From: JAWXUU01 sp044426085
Lineage (GTDB): Bacteria > Bacillota > Clostridia > Christensenellales > CAMQZB01
NCBI GenBank assembly: GCA_044426085.1
Contig: JAWXUU010000003.1
Coordinates: forward strand, 112,643-176,642
Direction of reading: 5' to 3'
DNA: 64,000 bases
The translations under genes and the position numbers were made by a program. Positions 52,663 through 61,903 of this stretch are shown here, piece by piece. Within the stretch, counting starts at the first letter, position 1. Each line of letters opens with the position of its first letter. The notes under the pieces are model-generated. The model ran no database searches. It was given only the letters and a program-made list of their open reading frames with translations, and was not told where the DNA came from.

Positions 52663-55600
52663 CTACGTTGTTGGATAAACTTGACTGTACTTGTTGCCGT
52701 CATATTCAACCGTACCATTATAATCTTGTACATAAACTGTTGCATCGCCCCAAAGACTACTTGTCACTTCTGTTGACTTCACATAAACCTTGGCAGTTGC
52801 TGGAACTGAAGCGAATGGATTTGTACCCAATGACGCTATATCAGCAGAACTCAAATCCAAAATTTCAAGTGATGTACAACCATTAAACGCAAACATTCCA
52901 ATTGATGTTATGGCACAATCACCAAACAAAGCACTTTCAAGCACTGTGCATTGATAGAATGCATGATTCGGAATCGAAACGATTCTACAGTCACTTAAAT
53001 CTACTGATTTGAGATATGTATCATATGTAGCAGATCCAATAGCAAATGCGTTTTCTGATATCGTTGTTATAGTTTTTGGCAATATCACCGTTCCCGCTTC
53101 ATATTTGCCACTTGTATCTGTAGTTATATGAACAACTTCATTACTATAGAAAGTAAAAGTTGTCATATCTAATGTATACATTGCACCAATCGTTGTCAAA
53201 TTTGTGCAACCACTCAAATCAAGAGCTCTAATTTCTAATATTTCACTATAAGTCCAACCATCATAATCAGAATTTTCGTTTGAATAAGACGTGTTCAAAT
53301 ACGAAGCTGTGAGTGAAGTCAATTCCAAATCAACCACTGAAACAATTTCAACACCCTCATCCTCTTCAATTTCCACTGTTCCCAGGAAAGGATCAGGGTC
53401 GTAACTGCTTTCTACCAATTCTTTTGAAGTTTCATCTGCAACAACAACTGTTCCTTTGAAATATGTGAACGCCGATGCGCTGACTTTTTCTAGAGCTACT
53501 GAATTGATTGTTATTGTAGCATCGATATAATCAGTGCTTGATGTTGAAGCAAACATGCAGTTTGGAATCACTGTGAGTGATGTGCAACCTGTGAAATCTA
53601 CGCTTTCAAGACTTGTGCAGTTTTGGAACATATAGATACTTTCATCCGTATCGGAAATTGTGAGTGCCACGCAGTTCAAAAAGGATACAGTTTCAAGTTT
53701 TTCGCAAGATGTGAATGCATAATTACCAATTGTCATCAAGCTTGTGCAGTTATCGAAAACAACACTTATCAAGCCATCGCAATCGTTGAATGCCATTTTG
53801 CCAATCGCATAGATATTTGCACGAGATAGGTCGATACTTTCAAGATTATCACAATTTGTGAATGCACAATCTCCAATTTCAAAGTTGGAAGTTGTTGGCA
53901 AGATAAGCGTTCCAGCTCCCGCATCTGTCGTGTCGGTGTCGGTTGTGATGTATTTGATATTTGCCTTATCATCATCGGAAGAGAACGCATAAGCGCCAAT
54001 GCTTTGGAACATCTTTGCACCGCTCAAATCAAGAACGCCGTTTTCAAGCAATTTCGAATATGTTGTGACAGTGCCATCAGCCATTGTTTTATCCATCGTC
54101 ATGTTGGTTGCTGTGAGTTTTGTGACAAGCGTTAAATCTAGCGTTATAATCGTTACACCGCTGAATGCATTTTCGTAATTTAACAAATTATCATGACAAA
54201 CCGCAAGATTAACTTTCGATAAGCCAGTGTCTACAAACGCATTTTTCCCAATATAAGAAAGCGATAACGCACCAGTGAAGTCGGCATCTTTCAATTCACC
54301 GTGATCTTCAAACGCACGATCTTCAATAATCGTTGTGCCCGCTGGCAAAATGACATCCGCATCTCCACTTCCAAACGCAATACTTGTCACATTGATGCCG
54401 TCAAATGCGTCACTTGCAACCGTTGTGTATTCTGTTTTGCTAAAGTCATAGTCGCCATCAGCATCCTTTACAACATCTGAAGTGATAACAATATCTGGAA
54501 TGATAACATTCACAAGGCTTACATATGCCCCGTTGGAGCTTTTAACCTTCATTTGTTCTGCAAAGTTATAAGTTGATATTCCATCTGAATTTGCAGAATA
54601 CAACACATATCCACCGTTCACTGTGCTAGGATAGTTAACATAGTCGTAATCTTGGGATGAATAGAATCTTGCATCGTCAAGATAAATATTTATTCTGTTG
54701 ACAGCCGTTATATCGTCCGCTTCAACTGTTTGGAAAGCGTATTTATTGATTGGGTGATAATAATAATCACCACTCGTGTTTTCCGTAGCACTGAATCCTT
54801 CAAATTCAGATTTGAACGCACCGTTCAAATAAACATTTTTCAGACTTGTGCAACCATAGAATGCGTATGCATAGATACCTTCAAATTCATACACATCTTC
54901 ACTCAGTGTGAACGCACCTTCCAAATCAACTGAAACCAATTTTTCGCAATTTGCGAAGGCGTCTGTTCTGATACCAATAAGGCTGGTTGGCAAAATAAGC
55001 GTTCCTGGTTCTGTGGCTGATGTATCCGTTGTTATGTATTTCAAATATTGATTGCCAACATAAATTCCATGCCCAAGTTCGCTATCATAATAGCTGTATG
55101 TGTTGAATATTTCAGCGTCTATAACATTGAACTCTAAATCGCTCAAATCAACAACATCTTTTTCCAACTCGCTCAAATCAATATCTTTCAAGTCTTCACT
55201 TGTCAAAATATCTGCGCCGTCAAGATATTCTTCATCATAATCTTTAATTTCATCTTCCGCACTGTCATAAACATAAACATTAACAAATTGCAATACCCAC
55301 GCAAGCATATCCCCTGATGTGACAGTAACGTTTTGAGAACCTGTGATGACGCGAATTATATTTTCATCGTAACTATTTGTTACATAACTATAACTGCCTT
55401 CAAAATCAGTTGTTTCAAATGCGTCGTCAACAACAAGTATGTCAACGATGTTGTCAAAGCCAGTGATAAATGACGATTCATAGAATGGATTTTTCTTGCC
55501 CACCACATCACTTCTGATGTCGATATATTCAAGATTTATGCAACCATAGAAAGAATACGGGCTTATTTGACCTGCATACAATCCGTATGCGTCAAATGTC

Positions 55601-58600
55601 ATGTAAGACGTATATTCTGTCACTGCAATATGCTTGAATGCATTTTGCAAGTTCACCCACTCAAGGCTTGAGCAATTATAGAATGCACCTTCATAATATT
55701 TTCCTGGCTCGGTCAGTGTTGGCCCGCCAATATATCTGAAGTTTGAAAGACCGCTCAAATCAACGCCAACAAGGTTTAGGCAATTTGCAAGAGCACTTTC
55801 GCCAATTGTTGTTATTGAATTTGGCAAAATCAATGTTCCACTTTCAAGCTGAGTATAATCCACTGTTGATTCAGCAAACGAAAGAAGATATTTCAAATCT
55901 ATATTACCTGCAAGATCTGTGATACTTCCAATATTTGCCGACATTCTCATATCTACAACATCGTATGTTGCAAGCGCTGTTGCTGCATCTTTGAATGTGT
56001 ATGCGTAATAAATAGATATAGATGTTGTTGACTGTGAATCGTCGCCGTCGCCGTCGTCGCCGTCGCCTACGACATCCACACTATCACCAAAACCAACTTC
56101 AAGATCACTTGGATCTTCTATATTTATTTCAGGCACATTTTCTTCAACTGTTTGGAAAATTATAACATTATCAACTTGCATATCTCCGTTTTCATCTTTA
56201 AACAAGTCTGCTATTTCTTCGCTAGAAACATATATCCAACAGTCTACTCCCATAAGGTTACTATATATATCATCTGCAACAGACGCAAGATTTTCACATT
56301 GCGTTAAATCTATAATATTAAGATTGACGCAATTTTCAAATGCTTTATTTTTGATGCTGACAACACTTGTTGGCAATATCACTTCTTGAATGTATACAAA
56401 TCCACTTAAAGCACTCTCACCAATTTCTGTTATTGCTTGCGAACCGCTTATATCAAGAGAAGTTAAATTTGCAGAAAGGCTTGCATCAAGATAGTTAAAT
56501 ATTGAATAAATTTCACTGCTTTCAACTTGATCGCCAGTCTCTTCATCAGTTGTTGTAACCGTTTGAGTTCGTGGATACAAATATATTTCATATTCATCTG
56601 TCGATGCTGCATTCACATCATCATAAACATATCCAGCTTCCACAACATCTGTAAGAATAATGGAAGCAAGCGCTGTGCAATCTTCAAATAATCCCGTTGA
56701 AACGCTGAGCGTTGAATTTTCCAATGCTTCTTGCAATTTATCAGCATCAAAAACATCATCAGTCTTATTTTCGCTGTATAAAACTGTCGTTTTATCACTG
56801 TTATAATAACTTCCCACCGCAATCATGATTGGATTTTCACTTATTCTATCTTCAATTGTGATATCAACTTCCGTCAAATAGTCGGCATAACTGAAAGCAT
56901 TCGACCAAATTTCGTTAAGCCCTGTTGCACCCGAGAAATCAATTGATAAAACACCGCCTTCTTCCACGCCACTGCTGCTATCAACACTTTGACTTGCAAA
57001 TATATATCCATTCAATCTTTCAACGCCTGGTCCAATTTCCATTGTCACAAAATCAAGCCAATTATATGTGTAATACTGCGTTGCTGTTGCACCTGCAATA
57101 AACGACTTCACATTGTTGAATAGATTTTCCGAGTTATAATACAAGTTTACTGGATACGTTGCACTTTCAAGCTCATAATTACTATACCAAAACACCGTTT
57201 GATCGATAACATCAAGCCCTTTTGGCAAGACGAAATCCGCTGTGTCGTCATCCGCATCAACTATTGCAGTGTTTGCGAACGCTTGAGATAAAATATAGCT
57301 CATTGTTTCGTTGCTTGCACCAACAAGCACTTTATCCTTGCCCGATGCAAGTGTTGAATATCCGTTTGCATTGACATATTCTTCAACACCTTCCGCCGGA
57401 GCAAAATACACATTTGCTAATTCAGAGGCACTTTCAAAAGCTGAAGAGCCGATAAATTGGCATGTTGACGGAATTTGAATTTCTGTTATTTCGTTGTTTT
57501 CGCCAAATGCGAAATTACCAATACCAAATATTTCAAGATATGCATCATCATATGTTTGGTCTTCTTCAATGGTAGTGGCAAATGAATAGTTACCGATAAG
57601 AATATCCCACTCTGCCGATGTGACATCAGTTGGAACATAAACCACAAATTGACCTTCCGTGAAAGACAAAATCTCTTGCCCTGTTTCAGAGTTATATTCT
57701 TCATTTGAAATTATATAGAATGTTACTTTATCAGAATCTGCCCTTTCTGCATTGATAGCTGAAAGATCGATAATATGCGCATCAGTAATAGAATCCACAA
57801 TGACAAAATCACTGAATTCACCATCCATATAAAGGTATTGTTCACCGTATGGCGTGATATCATAAACGATTGTGTTATCGCCGTATAATGTGTAGTCATC
57901 ATGAAGATAACTTGTGCGCTCAGCTGCGCTGTATGGTGATTGCACATAGAATGTTGTTCCGCTGACTTCATCATAATTTAGTTGCGACACCCATGTGTTC
58001 GCCACTGCATCGGAATTTGAAATTGTATATCTCAATGTAGATTGATCACTGAAAGCGTCAGCTACAATAGTCGTTTTGCTTGGATCTAGTGTTGTTAAGT
58101 CAAGCGTTTCTATAACAGCACCTGAGAACGCATTTTTATCTATTGTTGTTATACTCGCTGGGAATTCGAATGTTATCGCACCTGCATCTGTCAAGTTTAT
58201 ACAATTTCCAAACGCATATTCTTCAATAACTTGGACATAATCAGGAATTTTGTCTATACAAAGGCTTGAGCATTTATTAAACGCATATCTTCCTATTGTC
58301 CAATAATCGTCGTAGTCAATTGCAACAACGTCGTCTTCATCACTGCTATCAGCAAGCAACACTTTTGTATATTCACTTTCTGTATCGTTGTCCGCTTGTG
58401 TATCGACTGTTATCTCTCCCCAATTGATTGTTTCAAGGTTTGTTGCGCCATCACACATATATGGTGGAATAGAAGAAATTCCGTCACTCAAGTAAACCAA
58501 CTCAATCTTATCCATATAGTCATACCAGCCGTAATCTTCCGCACTTTCCGCTGGGAAATCGCCGAAATCATTATCCGAAACCTCACTAATAAACAGTGAA

Positions 58601-59694
58601 TACTTTTCCCCGCCATCCGCTTCAAGCAAATACCATTCTGCATACACTTCATCTACTCCGTCACCAGATTGGTCACCAGACTGGTCATCCACAAGCAAAG
58701 ATGTTATCTTGTAATTTTCTTTGGCATAGTCAAACATTTCCTCGTTGCTAAGATCGTATTCCTCCCAGTAAGATTTGCCACAAAAATCGCAAGTGAGGGA
58801 TGTTGTGAATACGTGCGAGCCAAAAGAGCCCGTATAAATAGAAGAATCACTAGGGTCTACCGCTCCACACATTGTGCACTGCATTTGATATGTAGAAGCC
58901 GTGATACAAGTTCCCGAAGAAACCAAAGCCAGTTGATAATTACAATCTATTTTAGAACTTGATGTGCTTGTTGTTTCACCACAAACAGAACATGTTGAAG
59001 TTACGCGTCCACTTGATTGGCATGTTGCCGCAGAAGACACTCGAAGTGTGTCGTATGTGTGCGATGCAAGTTCTGTGTCGTACACAACAACTTTTTCGCC
59101 ATTTTCGTCTGTTTCATATTCGCCACAGTTCACGCAAGTGTGTTGTGTATATCCATATTCTACACATGTGCCCATTGTGTGTTCGTAGCTTGTGTATTCA
59201 TGACCGTATGCAGAAATTGATTGCACGTCATAATCGTGGTCGCAAAGTGTGCAATGATAATATTGAACACCGTCTTCTTCGCACGTCGCAAGTTTAGAAA
59301 CTATGCTGTCTTCCGTTGAAGAATTATGACCAGACACAAGAAGTTCAACTGAATATGTAGAAATTGTTCCGCTTGGATAAACAACTTGGAATACGTAAGT
59401 GTTCAATCCCGCTTCCAACGCTTGGTTTGCAACCACCCAGCTTATTGTTCCTGTGTTTGTTGCGCCGTCTGGAAACCTGATGTTATCAAGAAGTGAATCC
59501 TCGTGCAAATCGGTGTTGATGACAACTTCAATGTCGTAATCTTCCACCGTTTGAACAGTGATATCCACTGGCTGTCCTGGCGTGACATCGTACATCGCTT
59601 CAGTTTCGTTGCAACCCGAGGCAACAAAAAAGAGCATAACAAAAAGCACTACCAAAAGAGCGTGCTTATACCATTTTTTTATAGATCCACCCAT
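52663..59694 (-). CDS. Large BspA-like leucine-rich-repeat lipoprotein with Cys-repeat head
   Basis: A 2,343-residue surface protein. Signal peptide with lipobox ending at Cys28 (FFVASGC). A beta-sandwich segment follows (about 35-125, PVDITVQTVEDYDIEVVIN), then a Cys/His region (about 135-315) of CTLCDHDYD, GTCVEYGYTQHTCVNCGE and CSVCGETT-type repeats known from Bacillota surface proteins, often called zinc-ribbon-like. Most of the rest (about 370-2,290) is LRR_5/BspA repeats (LISVVFDNCTSLMTIGNYAF-like units in pieces), broken by an acidic GDGDDGDGDD linker near 1,211. No C-terminal sorting motif. The start has GGAGG five bases upstream and a leader hairpin (59710-59735). The first 110 residues are almost identical to the adjacent 449-residue paralogue. 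Probable adhesin or receptor anchored in the membrane. Confidence 0.88.
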   Translation of the reverse strand: MGGSIKKWYKHALLVVLFVMLFFVASGCNETEAMYDVTPGQPVDITVQTVEDYDIEVVINTDLHEDSLLDNIRFPDGATNTGTISWVVANQALEAGLNTYVFQVVYPSGTISTYSVELLVSGHNSSTEDSIVSKLATCEEDGVQYYHCTLCDHDYDVQSISAYGHEYTSYEHTMGTCVEYGYTQHTCVNCGEYETDENGEKVVVYDTELASHTYDTLRVSSAATCQSSGRVTSTCSVCGETTSTSSSKIDCNYQLALVSSGTCITASTYQMQCTMCGAVDPSDSSIYTGSFGSHVFTTSLTCDFCGKSYWEEYDLSNEEMFDYAKENYKITSLLVDDQSGDQSGDGVDEVYAEWYLLEADGGEKYSLFISEVSDNDFGDFPAESAEDYGWYDYMDKIELVYLSDGISSIPPYMCDGATNLETINWGEITVDTQADNDTESEYTKVLLADSSDEDDVVAIDYDDYWTIGRYAFNKCSSLCIDKIPDYVQVIEEYAFGNCINLTDAGAITFEFPASITTIDKNAFSGAVIETLDLTTLDPSKTTIVADAFSDQSTLRYTISNSDAVANTWVSQLNYDEVSGTTFYVQSPYSAAERTSYLHDDYTLYGDNTIVYDITPYGEQYLYMDGEFSDFVIVDSITDAHIIDLSAINAERADSDKVTFYIISNEEYNSETGQEILSFTEGQFVVYVPTDVTSAEWDILIGNYSFATTIEEDQTYDDAYLEIFGIGNFAFGENNEITEIQIPSTCQFIGSSAFESASELANVYFAPAEGVEEYVNANGYSTLASGKDKVLVGASNETMSYILSQAFANTAIVDADDDTADFVLPKGLDVIDQTVFWYSNYELESATYPVNLYYNSENLFNNVKSFIAGATATQYYTYNWLDFVTMEIGPGVERLNGYIFASQSVDSSSGVEEGGVLSIDFSGATGLNEIWSNAFSYADYLTEVDITIEDRISENPIMIAVGSYYNSDKTTVLYSENKTDDVFDADKLQEALENSTLSVSTGLFEDCTALASIILTDVVEAGYVYDDVNAASTDEYEIYLYPRTQTVTTTDEETGDQVESSEIYSIFNYLDASLSANLTSLDISGSQAITEIGESALSGFVYIQEVILPTSVVSIKNKAFENCVNLNIIDLTQCENLASVADDIYSNLMGVDCWIYVSSEEIADLFKDENGDMQVDNVIIFQTVEENVPEINIEDPSDLEVGFGDSVDVVGDGDDGDGDDSQSTTSISIYYAYTFKDAATALATYDVVDMRMSANIGSITDLAGNIDLKYLLSFAESTVDYTQLESGTLILPNSITTIGESALANCLNLVGVDLSGLSNFRYIGGPTLTEPGKYYEGAFYNCSSLEWVNLQNAFKHIAVTEYTSYMTFDAYGLYAGQISPYSFYGCINLEYIDIRSDVVGKKNPFYESSFITGFDNIVDILVVDDAFETTDFEGSYSYVTNSYDENIIRVITGSQNVTVTSGDMLAWVLQFVNVYVYDSAEDEIKDYDEEYLDGADILTSEDLKDIDLSELEKDVVDLSDLEFNVIDAEIFNTYSYYDSELGHGIYVGNQYLKYITTDTSATEPGTLILPTSLIGIRTDAFANCEKLVSVDLEGAFTLSEDVYEFEGIYAYAFYGCTSLKNVYLNGAFKSEFEGFSATENTSGDYYYHPINKYAFQTVEADDITAVNRINIYLDDARFYSSQDYDYVNYPSTVNGGYVLYSANSDGISTYNFAEQMKVKSSNGAYVSLVNVIIPDIVITSDVVKDADGDYDFSKTEYTTVASDAFDGINVTSIAFGSGDADVILPAGTTIIEDRAFEDHGELKDADFTGALSLSYIGKNAFVDTGLSKVNLAVCHDNLLNYENAFSGVTIITLDLTLVTKLTATNMTMDKTMADGTVTTYSKLLENGVLDLSGAKMFQSIGAYAFSSDDDKANIKYITTDTDTTDAGAGTLILPTTSNFEIGDCAFTNCDNLESIDLSRANIYAIGKMAFNDCDGLISVVFDNCTSLMTIGNYAFTSCEKLETVSFLNCVALTISDTDESIYMFQNCTSLESVDFTGCTSLTVIPNCMFASTSSTDYIDATITINSVALEKVSASAFTYFKGTVVVADETSKELVESSYDPDPFLGTVEIEEDEGVEIVSVVDLELTSLTASYLNTSYSNENSDYDGWTYSEILEIRALDLSGCTNLTTIGAMYTLDMTTFTFYSNEVVHITTDTSGKYEAGTVILPKTITTISENAFAIGSATYDTYLKSVDLSDCRIVSIPNHAFYQCTVLESALFGDCAITSIGMFAFNGCTSLEILDLSSADIASLGTNPFASVPATAKVYVKSTEVTSSLWGDATVYVQDYNGTVEYDGNKYSQVYPTT

Positions 59695-59709
59695 AAATCC
59701 TCCGATATT

Positions 59710-59735
59710 ATAGTTGCCCAGAAATAGGCAACTAT
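59710..59735 (-). promoter_or_regulatory. Leader hairpin next to the ribosome-binding site of the LRR lipoprotein
   Basis: Perfect nine-base arms ATAGTTGCC / GGCAACTAT with an eight-base loop, ending seven bases upstream of GGAGG (59699-59703). It could modulate translation or protect the mRNA 5' end. Confidence 0.6.
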
Positions 59736-59786
59736 AACTATACCTTAATACTATACTTTTTATAACAAAAATATTCCGTCTTCAAA

Positions 59787-59829
59787 GGGTGCTAATGCCT
59801 TTGCCCAAATTTTCAAGGGTGCTAATGCC
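59787..59829. promoter_or_regulatory. Two direct repeats GGGTGCTAATGCC in the leader
   Basis: Copies at 59787-59799 and 59817-59829, 30 bases apart. A third, diverged copy (GGGTGCTAAATCC, 61592-61604) sits at the matching position upstream of the paralogue. Confidence 0.55.
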
Positions 59830-59872
59830 TTGAATTTTTCATCTGGTCAGAACTTTCATTATATTATTTGTA

Positions 59873-59901
59873 ATTATATCACAACATTTTTTAAATTACA
59901 A
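59873..59901 (-). promoter_or_regulatory. Predicted promoter of the LRR-lipoprotein/ATPase operon
   Basis: Minus-strand TTGTAA (59896-59901), 17-base spacer, TATAAT (59873-59878). The 13 bases TTGTGATATAATT around the -10 match those of the paralogue promoter except for one base. Confidence 0.65.
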
Positions 59902-59938
59902 TATAATTACACCGCAAAAAATAAATATGTGGCTTTTT

Positions 59939-59952
59939 GGCACAATTAGCAC
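59939..59952. promoter_or_regulatory. Upstream element GGCACAATTAGCAC
   Basis: About 40 bases upstream of the -35 box; GGCACAATTCGCAC at 61716-61729 occupies the equivalent place at the paralogue. Confidence 0.5.
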
Positions 59953-59980
59953 TTTTTCAAATGACGTTTTTAAACGTTAA

Positions 59981-60020
59981 AAAAATAACAGTGGAGAAAT
60001 CAACCCCCACTGTTATTTTT
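59981..60020 (-). terminator. Terminator of the truncated paralogue gene
   Basis: Perfect 14-base arms AAAAATAACAGTGG / CCACTGTTATTTTT around a 12-base loop. 60021-60151 shows nothing else. Confidence 0.9.
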
Positions 60021-60151
60021 GCATAATTTTTTATATAATTTTTATATTTCAGTCTAATTTTTCACAATTTTGACGCTGTTTTTACGTTCCAAATTATGCC
60101 AAATTTCATATTCCCAAAGATGTTGAACCGTCGGCATTTCAGACTGCATTT

Positions 60152-61501
60152 TTATGTTAAATCGGTCTCGCTCATATTCTTTGACCAATAAACTTCGTTG
60201 ATTCCAACCGTGCCCGCACATATGCCAGAAGGCACGCTGGTTATTGTGTCGCTTATATAAACTGAAGTAATTTCAACGTTATTGCTCGTTATTGTGTACC
60301 ACCCATAAGCAGAGGTCATATCAGCTTCACTTGTGCTGAGCGCTTTATACGCCGAAAGGTCAACCAAACTTTCTTCATCAGATGAAACAAACATCAATGT
60401 GTAGCTATAAAAACCATCCGGAATAAGATACCAAGTTGCCAAATTGCCAAGACTTGCCTTTCCAATTTCACCTGAATAAACTGCATTTTCTTTTGCGTAT
60501 TCAATCATCAGTTCATCATCAGTTGCACTGTCTTTATCAAAACTTGAATCAGTTGGCGTGAACAAAGATAAGTGGTTCCAAACATATTCACCACAGCCGT
60601 ATGCACAACATGTCGTAACAAAAGCGTGATCGCCATACTCCGTGCCGTAATAAGGGTCGCCAGATGTGCTTCCGCAGAAGCCACAAACCAATTGATACAA
60701 CTCAGGGGTTAAACATGTTCCCGATGCAAGAAGTTCTTCCGAATAAATACAACTTGTTTTTGAAAGAGAATCGCTTGTTGTGTCGCCACAAACCGAGCAA
60801 GTTGTTGTTGCTTTGCCCGTTGATTGGCAAGTTGGTTCAAGGGTGATACGAACTTTGTCGTAGGAGTGCGGTTCAAGTTCTTCATCGTAAACAACAACTA
60901 TTTCGCCATCTTCATCTGTTTCGTATTCGCCACAAACCGTGCATGCGTGATATGTGTAGCCATAAGAAACGCAAGTGCCCATTGTGTGTTCAAAGTCGGA
61001 ATAATCATGACCAAGCGCATAAATTGATTGCGTGTCGTAATCATTGTCGCAAAGCGTGCAATGATAATATTGAACGCCGTCTTCATCGCATGTTGGTTCT
61101 TTCAAAATTATGCTTTCTTCAGTTGAAGCATTGTGCCCAGAAACTGTAAGTTCCACCGAATATATCCCCACAGTGCCGTTTGTGTATGCAACTTGGAATG
61201 CATAAACATTTTCACCTTCCACAAGCTTTTGATTTTCCACAAGCCAACTGATTGTGCCTGTGTTTGTTGCACCGTCTGGGAACCTGATATTATCAAGAAC
61301 AGAATCTTCATGCAAATCGGTGTTGATGACAACTTCAATATCGTAATCTTCCACTGTTTGAACGGTGATATCAACGGGGTATCCCGGCGATACATCGTAA
61401 TCTGCCGTCGTTTCTGTGCAACCTGCAAAAAGCGAAAACAGCACGATAAAAAGCACTGCCAAAAGGGCGTGCTTATATAACTTTCTTGTTGCTATACCCA
61501 T
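60152..61501 (-). CDS. Short paralogue of the LRR lipoprotein, lacking the LRR array
   Basis: A 449-residue lipoprotein, start at MGIATRKLYKHAL (61501) with AGGAGG upstream; a 13-codon extension overlaps the ribosome-binding site. Signal peptide with Cys28 in LFAGC, then the same beta-sandwich segment as in the 2,343-residue protein (long stretches identical) and the same Cys/His repeat region (CTLCDNDYD, GTCVSYGYTYHACTVCGE, CSVCGDTTS). It stops where the first LRR of the larger protein would begin (ISDTITSVPSGICAG...). It has its own promoter and a strong terminator, so it is an expressed short form rather than a 3' fragment. Possible roles: membrane-bound head without stalk, competitor, or receptor. 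It appears to derive from tandem duplication. Confidence 0.85.
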   Translation of the reverse strand: MGIATRKLYKHALLAVLFIVLFSLFAGCTETTADYDVSPGYPVDITVQTVEDYDIEVVINTDLHEDSVLDNIRFPDGATNTGTISWLVENQKLVEGENVYAFQVAYTNGTVGIYSVELTVSGHNASTEESIILKEPTCDEDGVQYYHCTLCDNDYDTQSIYALGHDYSDFEHTMGTCVSYGYTYHACTVCGEYETDEDGEIVVVYDEELEPHSYDKVRITLEPTCQSTGKATTTCSVCGDTTSDSLSKTSCIYSEELLASGTCLTPELYQLVCGFCGSTSGDPYYGTEYGDHAFVTTCCAYGCGEYVWNHLSLFTPTDSSFDKDSATDDELMIEYAKENAVYSGEIGKASLGNLATWYLIPDGFYSYTLMFVSSDEESLVDLSAYKALSTSEADMTSAYGWYTITSNNVEITSVYISDTITSVPSGICAGTVGINEVYWSKNMSETDLT

Positions 61502-61591
61502 AAATCCTCCTATTGCCCACCACAAAAGTGCGATAAGCATTTTTTATACTATACTGAAAATCTCAATAAAAGTTTACTTTTTGTGGCCAAA

Positions 61592-61604
61592 GGGTGCTAA
61601 ATCC
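61592..61604. promoter_or_regulatory. Leader repeat GGGTGCTAAATCC at the paralogue
   Basis: About 90 bases from the start codon, like the copies at 59787-59829 before the large gene. Confidence 0.5.
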
Positions 61605-61649
61605 TTCATTTTCGCCAACGAAAAGCTTTTTTGATGTCTTTTTTACGTA

Positions 61650-61678
61650 ATTATACCACAACAAATTTCAAATTTCAA
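61650..61678 (-). promoter_or_regulatory. Predicted promoter of the short paralogue
   Basis: Minus-strand TTGAAA (61673-61678), 17-base spacer, TATAAT (61650-61655), in the same TTGTGGTATAATT context as at 59873. Confidence 0.65.
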
Positions 61679-61715
61679 TTCAAATTTCATCACAAAATAA
61701 AAAAAGTATATTTAT

Positions 61716-61729
61716 GGCACAATTCGCAC
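61716..61729. promoter_or_regulatory. Upstream element GGCACAATTCGCAC at the paralogue
   Basis: One mismatch from the element at 59939-59952, at a similar distance upstream of the promoter. Confidence 0.5.
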
Positions 61730-61803
61730 TTTATTTTTGAACCGCAATCACCGCAAGATTGGATATGATATTTTATTATGAATTTTTGCACGCATAATTT
61801 TAT

Positions 61804-61832
61804 TTGACTTTTTACGGATTTTGTGATAAATT
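61804..61832 (+). promoter_or_regulatory. Predicted promoter of the aspartoacylase-like pair
   Basis: TTGACT (61804-61809), 17-base spacer, TAAATT (61827-61832). Confidence 0.55.
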
Positions 61833-61844
61833 ATTAAAGACGAA

Positions 61845-61871
61845 GGCGTCCTTTTATGGGCGACTTTTTTT
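61845..61871 (+). terminator. Possible attenuator in the leader of the aspartoacylase-like pair
   Basis: GGCGTCC (61845-61851) can pair with GGGCGAC (61858-61864), six of seven pairs, followed by T6-7. A competing small stem GACG/CGTC (61839-61850) shares the left arm. It lies between the promoter and the ATG. Confidence 0.4.
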
Positions 61872-61903
61872 ATTATAGGGAAAACTGAAACTTGGGAGGA
61901 ATT

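Noticed and set aside
59787..59829. Leader repeats as a tandem riboswitch
   Set aside because: The 13-base words are too short and have no stem pattern typical of known riboswitches; they are kept only as possible regulatory repeats.
60152..61501. Short lipoprotein as a pseudogene of the large one
   Set aside because: It has an intact signal peptide, promoter, ribosome-binding site and terminator, and no LRR remnants follow its stop codon.
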